From: Mucor racemosus
Lineage: Eukaryota > Mucoromycota > Mucoromycetes > Mucorales > Mucoraceae
Assembly: GCA_027405735.1 (NCBI GenBank)
Contig: JAPEHQ010000001.1
Location: 6,944,001-7,008,000, forward strand
Direction of reading: 5' to 3'
Length of the DNA: 64,000 bases
Position 1 is the first letter of the stretch. Each line of letters begins with the position of its first letter. The translations under genes were made by a program, and so were the position numbers. A model generated the notes under the pieces. That model was not told where the DNA came from, searched no databases, and saw only the letters and a program-made list of their open reading frames with translations. Shown in pieces: positions 58,566-64,000 of this stretch.

Positions 58566-58696
58566 ATTATAATCATCCTCCTGGCTCTAATGTTACTTCT
58601 CCTACTCTTGTAAATTCTGCTCCTCTTCCTCCTGTGGATGCTTATCGTCAACAATTAAAGCCTGATCAAATTGAGCAAAAACCAAATGTTGCTTAA
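57426..58696 (+). CDS. Mucin-like single-pass cell-surface protein
   Basis: Two exons (57426-57999, 58065-58696) encode 401 residues. A signal peptide (IIFALVILQCTNVAYSQ) is followed by about 145 residues almost entirely Ser, Thr, Gln and Ala (TTTTTAAVPTTTQTP), expected to be heavily O-mannosylated. A transmembrane helix is built across the splice (TAIIAGSVVGGLVGIALIAG) and followed by the basic stop-transfer NRRGGCTSRTRRR. The cytoplasmic tail is rich in Pro, Tyr, Gln and Asn, with a (CAA)n glutamine run near 58530-58565. The layout is that of fungal wall-stress sensors and mucin-like signalling proteins (Wsc/Mid2/Msb2 style), but no WSC or cysteine-rich domain is present, so the exact family is open. 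Confidence 0.85.
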
Positions 58697-58835
58697 AAAA
58701 TATCACTTAAAAACCTTTTTGTATATTATCTCATTTTTTTTTTTCTTAGAAATTTCACATTTATATTCCACTGTAAAACACACATTATTACTCTTATTCT
58801 TATTATTTATTGTTCATTAAACAAGATTTACAAAT
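58697..58835. other. Convergent 3' flanks
   Basis: 139 bp separating the stop codons of the mucin-like gene and APE1, T-rich; it must hold both poly(A) sites. Confidence 0.6.
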
Positions 58836-60083
58836 TTACAAATTTACATTGTCAAGTGTTAAAATCAAAGGTACATGATCACTTGCTCCCCATCCTTCAT
58901 GTCGAATTTCACTTGATACAATTTTATCTATTAAATCGGGTGTTGTTACAAAATAATCCAATCTCCATCCCATCAATTTTTCACGACATTTGAAACGATA
59001 TCCATAATATGTGTAATGTCCTTTTTGATCAGGATGAAAGTGACGCCAAGTATCAATCAATCCAGGCAATTTATCTTGTTCCGATTCATTCAAAATCTTG
59101 TCAAAATCCGTTCTTTCTTCAATTGTAAAACCAGCTGAGCGTTGATTTGTGTCAGGACGAGCAAGATCATCAGCTGTATGAGCTACATTTAAATCACTAC
59201 GCAATAAAGTTTTAATGCCTAGTGTTTCTCGAATCAGTAAAGTTGTACTTTACCCAGTCCAAATAACAGGTTTGCCTTCTTTTTGAAGTGAGCGAATGTA
59301 CTTTTCCATATGTCTGTTAAAGACTTGTCTCTGGGGCAATCTAATAAGTTTATCACCTGCATTAGGTACATAACATCCAATTAATGTGAAACTAGGAAAT
59401 GTCAATGAGAGTACTCTTCCTCGTGTAGTTGTTTCGAAACCAGGAATACCATAAACTACATTGATAGGCTTGAATTTAGAAAAAATGGCAACACCAGCTA
59501 ATATGCATCAACAGGGGGGGGGGGAGGGAAGGAATTAATCATTTTAATTTAATTTAATCATTCATATTATCTACTAACCATAACCCTTCTTTTCGTCAAT
59601 TGCCCAATAACGATATTTGTAAACTTTATCATTAACAGCTGTAGATAATGGTGCATTTTGCTTGTGTTCTTGAATACACAAAATATCAGCATCTTCAGCA
59701 TCAACATAAGTATTAAATCCCTTTTTGATACAAGCAGCCAAGCCAGCCACATTATACGACACAATCTTGATGCTATTTTCGGGTTTTGAGGGAATATCGA
59801 ATTTAGTAGGGAATGTCATGTTGTTGGGTAATGAAGGATCAAATGGTTCCCAAGCAGCTGCTTTTTTCTTTGTCACTTTGGCCTTTTTTACAACTTGCTC
59901 TTCTGCTGTTACTTCTTCAGCAGTTTCGGGCGAAAGGGCACGTTTTTCAACAACTTTTTTCTCAACTGTTGTTACAGTTGTCTTTTTTCGGGCTGCAACC
60001 ATTTGGAAATAGATCAAACTAGGTGAACGTTGTAATCTACAAGTAGAAAAAAGAGAAACGCGTAGTAAGGAAAAAGATTGCAT
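58836..60083 (-). CDS. AP endonuclease APE1 (exonuclease III family)
   Basis: Three exons (59579-60083, 59254-59497, 58836-59196) encode 369 residues from the first ATG or 342 from the second (60002). The enzyme cuts DNA 5' of abasic sites in base excision repair. The catalytic fold shows IKIVSYNVAGL, ILCIQEHK (metal-binding Glu), YVPNAGD, VIWTGDLNVAH (catalytic Asp and Asn, built across intron 2), NQRSAGFTIEER, WRLDYF and ASDHVP (catalytic His). The longer form begins MQSFSLLRVSLFSTCRLQR, with arginines, serines and no acidic residue, like a mitochondrial presequence. The shorter starts MVAARKK and keeps the lysine-rich stretch VVKKAKVTKKK, a likely nuclear signal. Intron 1 contains an 11-G run on the plus strand. 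Confidence 0.95.
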
Positions 60084-61499
60084 CGTATCAAAATATAAAA
60101 GAGTAGAGTAACTGACTGTCCGGTTGCACTGTCAAAACTGCGCTTGAATCATGACAAACTGAAGGCTCTTATTGTTTGTTGTCTAGAAAGAGGGATCGGC
60201 GATATTAGAGCTCTAATTGCTTCCTTGGGCATGGCATTTATCTTTTAGCTTGTAGACAAAACGCTTCATGAAATAAAGGCTGTTTCTAGACACAAAATTG
60301 AGCCTTTTAAACGAAATATTAAATATAGCTACTAAAATATCCTTTTTTGGATAAATACAGGGCAATTTCAATAATAAAAGAAAACAACGTAAACTGTTTA
60401 GTCTCTAAATCAGTCATGATTGACTTGATGTAAAACTGATTTATGGTATCCAGTAGTTCAGAAGCTACAGAATAAGGTTATATAAACTTTATATTTTTAT
60501 GGACTTTTGCACGTTTTTAAATAGTTTTTGAAAATTAGCATTTACGTTCTCTGAAAATTCCTCTCAGTTTTATATATATATATATACATTATTATTCAGT
60601 AATATATGCATTTATACGCAATAATCAACGTAGAATAATGACATTAGAGTGTTTAAGTCTGATTTTCTGAAATTTATCAAATTTTTCGATAGCTATATCT
60701 TGTCATTAAAATTAGATATATAAGAATAGAATTAGCATTATAGGTTTCGCGATATCAAGTTATAATTATTATTGTAGTACATATCTTAAAAAATTCAGCC
60801 CATTTGGATCAATATTCATTGATTACGAGCATTTTTCCAGCTGCTTTATTTTTTTAAGCAGAGGAAGAGAAGTTTTTTTTGAAAACTATGCTATAAACCC
60901 TTCAAAAACAGTTGTTAGCTATTGAAATTAAGATGTATTATTTGTATATTTACTGCGCATTAACTGCAACTTCAAAATTCAATATCGAACCATTATTTGA
61001 TTTTATAGAAATTTTCAAAAAATATCTGAAACAGCCCATACAAAATAATTGAAAAAAAGTGAGCGCTTTCATGTTCCTATTTTCATAGAAACTCGGAGAA
61101 GCTGAAACTTTACAATTATATGGATAACCTCTAGACGTGCCCGCCATACATTAAAACGGGAGCTCATTTGGATCCATATCCAGCGTGGATTGGTGTGTTT
61201 ACTGACACTAGTAGGTGCACAGTGCACATAGCTCAAACTTACTGAGTGCATAATGGCCCATGGAAGCTGCGACTTGTAGTATGTATTCATCAAATGTAAT
61301 ACTGAATATCTGTAAGGTTAGGGCTTACTTGAGTTCATATTCCTGGAAGAGGCTGAAGACCAAGCTTCATAGTAGTTTCTATATATAAACATGTCATCTT
61401 GAGTTAAAATATGCAAAATTTTATTGCACTGTATTAATATCGGTGCCATTTTTGGTACAACAGCCAAATACTAAATTTCTAAGTTTCTATACTGAAACT
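60084..61499. other. Intergenic, no gene; R5 repeat
   Basis: 60785-60866 matches 48950-49022. An AT microsatellite lies at 60574-60588. The frames at 60950 and 61069 are not supported. Confidence 0.5.
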
Positions 61500-61504
61500 G
61501 TAAG

Positions 61505-62231
61505 TGCAGTAAATTACGATGTTATTTACTAAAATAAAAAAAATATAAAAATAAAAGCAGTAGAAATACAATTATAATCAGCTAAAGTTTTTATTACAAA
61601 AGATTTCTGAAGAGTTAAAATAATTGAAAAGTATGAGGGTATTTATAGTGATTTGGAGAACTTGGATACCATCAGACTTGAATGGATGTATATTTAGTAA
61701 TCTTCCAGTTTTGAGTACATTGTTATTGATTTGATATTTTAAGGGGTAAACTGTATAGAGCATTGACCATAAGGGATTGTACGTCAAGTGTGACAATATC
61801 GACCTTTTGGGAAATGGTTGTTTTTGTTTATTTCTGTTATATCTATTTTATGTAACCTTGATTTTTAAGGGGTAGTTTTTATATGCTTGAATCTTATTTA
61901 TATTGATAGTGCAACTACGATATAGATGAGTAGTTGACTAAATTGATATCTTTGTTTATTATCATTATTAATTTGGATAGAATCCTGTTTTGATATATAT
62001 GTCATTTGTGTAATTGATTGCGCCGTGATCAAGGGTGCTATCATCTACACGACATGTATGGTTCAAAAAGGGTATTTCATATTCTTAGCATGCGTTTGTT
62101 ATTGTGTTCAATTGAAGCGTTTGTTTATTATCGTTGTTCACATTTCAAGTGGCATCATATTTTATGAGCGACACTTGAAATTTAGGTTGTTTTATTTTTA
62201 TCAAGCGTTTTTAGTATGTAATTCCACTGCA
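61505..62231 (-). mobile_element. Solo LTR, family C, copy 4
   Basis: Begins TGCAGTAAATTACG and ends AATTCCACTGCA, flanked by a perfect GTAAG duplication (61500-61504, 62232-62236). The minus strand carries TATAAATACCC near 61640 and AATAAAA near 61590. This copy best defines the family ends. Confidence 0.88.
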
Positions 62232-62449
62232 GTAAGAATTGAAAATAAATAATAAACTAAATTGTTTTGTATGTAAATATGCTTCAAATATTGTTCTGCC
62301 GTCAAATCTTCAAAAAAGATGTACTTTCCCTCTATCGACCATTGATATCTGCCTGAAAATAAAGAAATTAATACTAGAATATGAGCTCACTGCTCGAATA
62401 TTTACCTAAAATCGACTGTAAAAAATTAAGTCCCTAAATTGAAGTGTTA
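62232..62449. other. Spacer, no gene
   Basis: AT-rich sequence between LTR-C and repeat R3; nothing recognised. Confidence 0.4.
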
Positions 62450-63310
62450 AGGTTTGTTTTCACAAGATAGGTTCAACTGAAAACGGTTTTGTATTTTTTG
62501 TTTTAGGAAAAAATATTGATTTCTCGTTGAGGCAATCGAAATCATAGTTTATATTACAGCTTAAAGCCTATGAGAACTGAGTTCCAAAACCCATCTGTCA
62601 AATCCATCTGAAAATGATTCGAAAAACAAAACCGTTTAATAGCTCATAAACTGCAAGGTAAGAGGACCTAAAAAATTAATTGGTTTTTGTAAAGGTTTGA
62701 ATTGTGCATTCAACTAAATAAAAATCAGACAAACATTTTATATTAAATTTTGCGTAAAATGCAATTGAAGTTTTGGAGGTTTTTTGAAAATACACATCAC
62801 TTTTTATAAGCATATTTTAAATATAGCTACTTGCAATGATGCGCAAAAACATTATCTGTTGATCGAGCTATTGTAAATTTTTTTGGCTGCATTCTTCGTA
62901 GAGAAAACAAGATTTTTGTCAAATTTTTTTTCAGATTCAGAATTTGGGATGAGGGTATATAAGGGAAAAATGGAAGCTAGAAATGGAGGTACCTTTTTGT
63001 ACACATTTTTGAGGATATCTCCACGAAAAATCAATATTTTGAAAAAAACAAAATTGGATCGAAGAGAGCTCAATGAGCTTAATGATATGAATGCAAAAAA
63101 AATGTTGCTCAATTTAGCCAATATTTTGAAACCTACTATAAAAATGTCAAAAAAAATGAAAAAAAATAAAGGTACTCAGAATTTTTTTATATTAAAATAT
63201 ATTATAGAGCACTTTAAAACAAGTAAGTTTTATTATTAGAAAGTGTTAGTACAGCTTAATTTTTTCTGGAGATATGAAGCCTCAAAGTTTTCAATCCTTT
63301 AACAGTGAAA
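62450..63310 (+). repeat. Repeat R3, copy 3, cut by an hAT insertion
   Basis: Homologous to 52120-52995. The open frame is the longest of the family (62883-63239, 118 codons, with FFSDSEFGMRVYKGKMEARN). The repeat stops at CAGTGAAA, where the hAT element begins. Confidence 0.8.
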
Positions 63311-63354
63311 TAGGATTGGCAACGAGTCGAGCTGGCTCGATAAAATTTGATCGA

Positions 63355-63605
63355 GTTTTACTCGAGTCGAGTCGAGTCGAGTCGAGTTTTTCAGTCTCCT
63401 GAAACTCGAGAGCTCGAGGAAGGCTCGAACAAAACTCGGCAACTCGAGAAAAACTCGACAACTCGAGAAAAACTCGACAACTCGAGAAAGACTCGACAAC
63501 TCGCATAAAGCTCGACAACTCGAGCAAAACTCGACAACTCGAGTTAAACTCGACAACTCGAGAATAACTCGACAACTCGCATAAAGCTCGATTAAACTCG
63601 CATGA
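63355..63605. repeat. Subterminal tandem array of the hAT element
   Basis: Degenerate units of about 15-16 bp of the form ACTCGACAACTCGAGAAA, preceded by a pure (GAGTC)n run at 63364-63387. Such dense short motifs next to a terminus are usual transposase binding sites. The minus-strand frames at 63291-63614 are artefacts of the tandem repeat. Confidence 0.85.
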
Positions 63606-63804
63606 AATGCTCAATAAAACCCCCTTGAGATCAAAAACTAGTAAACGAATTATGCTTCATAAAATGTACCTTCAAATTGTTTTTTGTTGTATTATATATT
63701 TTTTATTAGTCAAAATATTTGTGTTTAAAAAAGAAGAACACCATCAATCAATTATTATTTATATAAAAAGAAAAAAAAAACTATGAATCAATTATAAAAT
63801 AAAA

Positions 63805-64000
63805 TCAGTTAGGCAGTAGCTCTCTTTCCCATTTTTTCAAAAGGACAAGCTTTTCCCCCAATTCTGGGTCTAATCTTGGTCTTTGATTATTTATACTTCT
63901 TTTTGCAACTGAAAACAGTCTTTCGGAGGCAACGCTGGTTGATGGAATGGCTAAGTAAATGCTGGCGTATTCAGACAAATAGGGGAATGCATTTTTGTTT
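63805..64000 (-). CDS. hAT transposase, C-terminal dimerisation region (partial)
   Basis: The minus-strand frame is open from the window edge to a TGA at 63805-63807, giving 64 residues. It reads FPYLSEYASIYLAIPSTSVA, then SERLFSVAKR, NNQRPRLDPE, and LVLLKKWERELLPN. The combination of 'P-TS--SER-FS-A', '--RLxPE' and a final 'LxxLKxW' is the diagnostic hATC dimerisation block. The frame is intact as far as it can be seen, so the element may be autonomous. It would excise and reinsert the element through the adjacent terminal and subterminal sites. Confidence 0.92.
   Translation of the reverse strand, partial: NKNAFPYLSEYASIYLAIPSTSVASERLFSVAKRSINNQRPRLDPELGEKLVLLKKWERELLPN

Larger units (their letters stand above)
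63311..64000 (-). mobile_element. hAT DNA transposon, right part beyond the window
   Basis: The end TAGGATTGGCAACGAG is typical of hAT terminal repeats. It interrupts repeat R3 after CAGTGAAA, with the unbroken site visible at about 52987-53003. About 250 bp of CTCGAG-type subterminal repeats follow, then the 3' end of a transposase gene on the minus strand. The other terminus and the second 8-bp duplication lie outside the window. Confidence 0.85.

Noticed and set aside
58304..58654. 116-codon minus-strand frame opposite the mucin-like gene
   Set aside because: Shadow of the low-complexity coding exon; its leucine/isoleucine/methionine runs come from the CAA/AAT-rich sense strand.
63355..63605. 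Regularly spaced repeats that could suggest a CRISPR array
   Set aside because: Units are 15-16 bp, degenerate and without distinct spacers; they lie beside an hAT terminus in a eukaryotic genome.
63291..63614. Minus-strand frames rich in SSCRVLLELSS-like repeats
   Set aside because: They are a translation of the tandem CTCGAG-type array; the periodic DNA makes long frames by chance.

Overview
The window looks like nuclear DNA of an early-diverging fungus, most probably Mucoromycota (Mucorales-like). The reasons are the AT-rich intergenic sequence, host genes split by short GT-AG introns (mostly about 30-80 nt), fungal-type secreted and cell-surface proteins, a sestrin gene, and an L1-type LINE of the zinc-knuckle plus APE-endonuclease kind known from this phylum. 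The taxon is inference; the gene identities come from reading the translated sequence.

The window has a repeat compartment and a gene compartment. Positions 1-13,000 and 22,600-32,800 are almost wholly mobile DNA: long inverted repeats carrying a broken WD-repeat gene fragment (best read as dynein intermediate chain), six families of solo LTRs recognised by TG...CA ends and 5-bp target duplications, an intact LINE with a perfect 15-bp target duplication, and hAT-type elements. Two host genes sit between these blocks: a secreted protein with two similar halves (16.6-17.7 kb) and a sestrin (19.3-21.5 kb). From 33.5 to 60.1 kb the sequence is mostly genes: a membrane-anchored lysine-rich protein, NMN adenylyltransferase, an Mms2/UEV ubiquitin-conjugating variant, a small secreted peptide, GINS subunit Psf1, a complex I Tim17-family subunit (NDUFA11-like), splicing factor SF3B1, complex I 49-kDa subunit NDUFS2, a mucin-like one-pass surface protein, and AP endonuclease APE1. 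A second repeat island (49-53.3 kb) separates SF3B1 from NDUFS2, and a third (61.5-64 kb) closes the window with an hAT transposon whose transposase gene runs off the right edge.

The host genes are housekeeping functions with no operon-like logic, but some share pathways: NDUFS2 and the NDUFA11-like protein are both complex I; APE1, Mms2 and Psf1 all serve DNA repair or replication; NMN adenylyltransferase makes the NAD+ whose reduced form complex I oxidises; sestrin links redox and nutrient state to TOR. NDUFA11 and SF3B1 are divergent from a shared 0.33-kb promoter region containing an AC microsatellite.

The most unusual content is the mobile DNA. Two independent pairs of >1-kb inverted repeats are each nearly identical within the pair but differ between pairs. 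Each carries the same dynein-like exon with its splice sites and a stop at the same codon. One locus holds four levels of nested insertion that can be unpicked exactly from target duplications and empty sites. In the LINE, the first apparent ATG of ORF1 lies inside the target-site duplication and so is host DNA. No tRNA, rRNA, CRISPR array or prokaryote-like operon was found.
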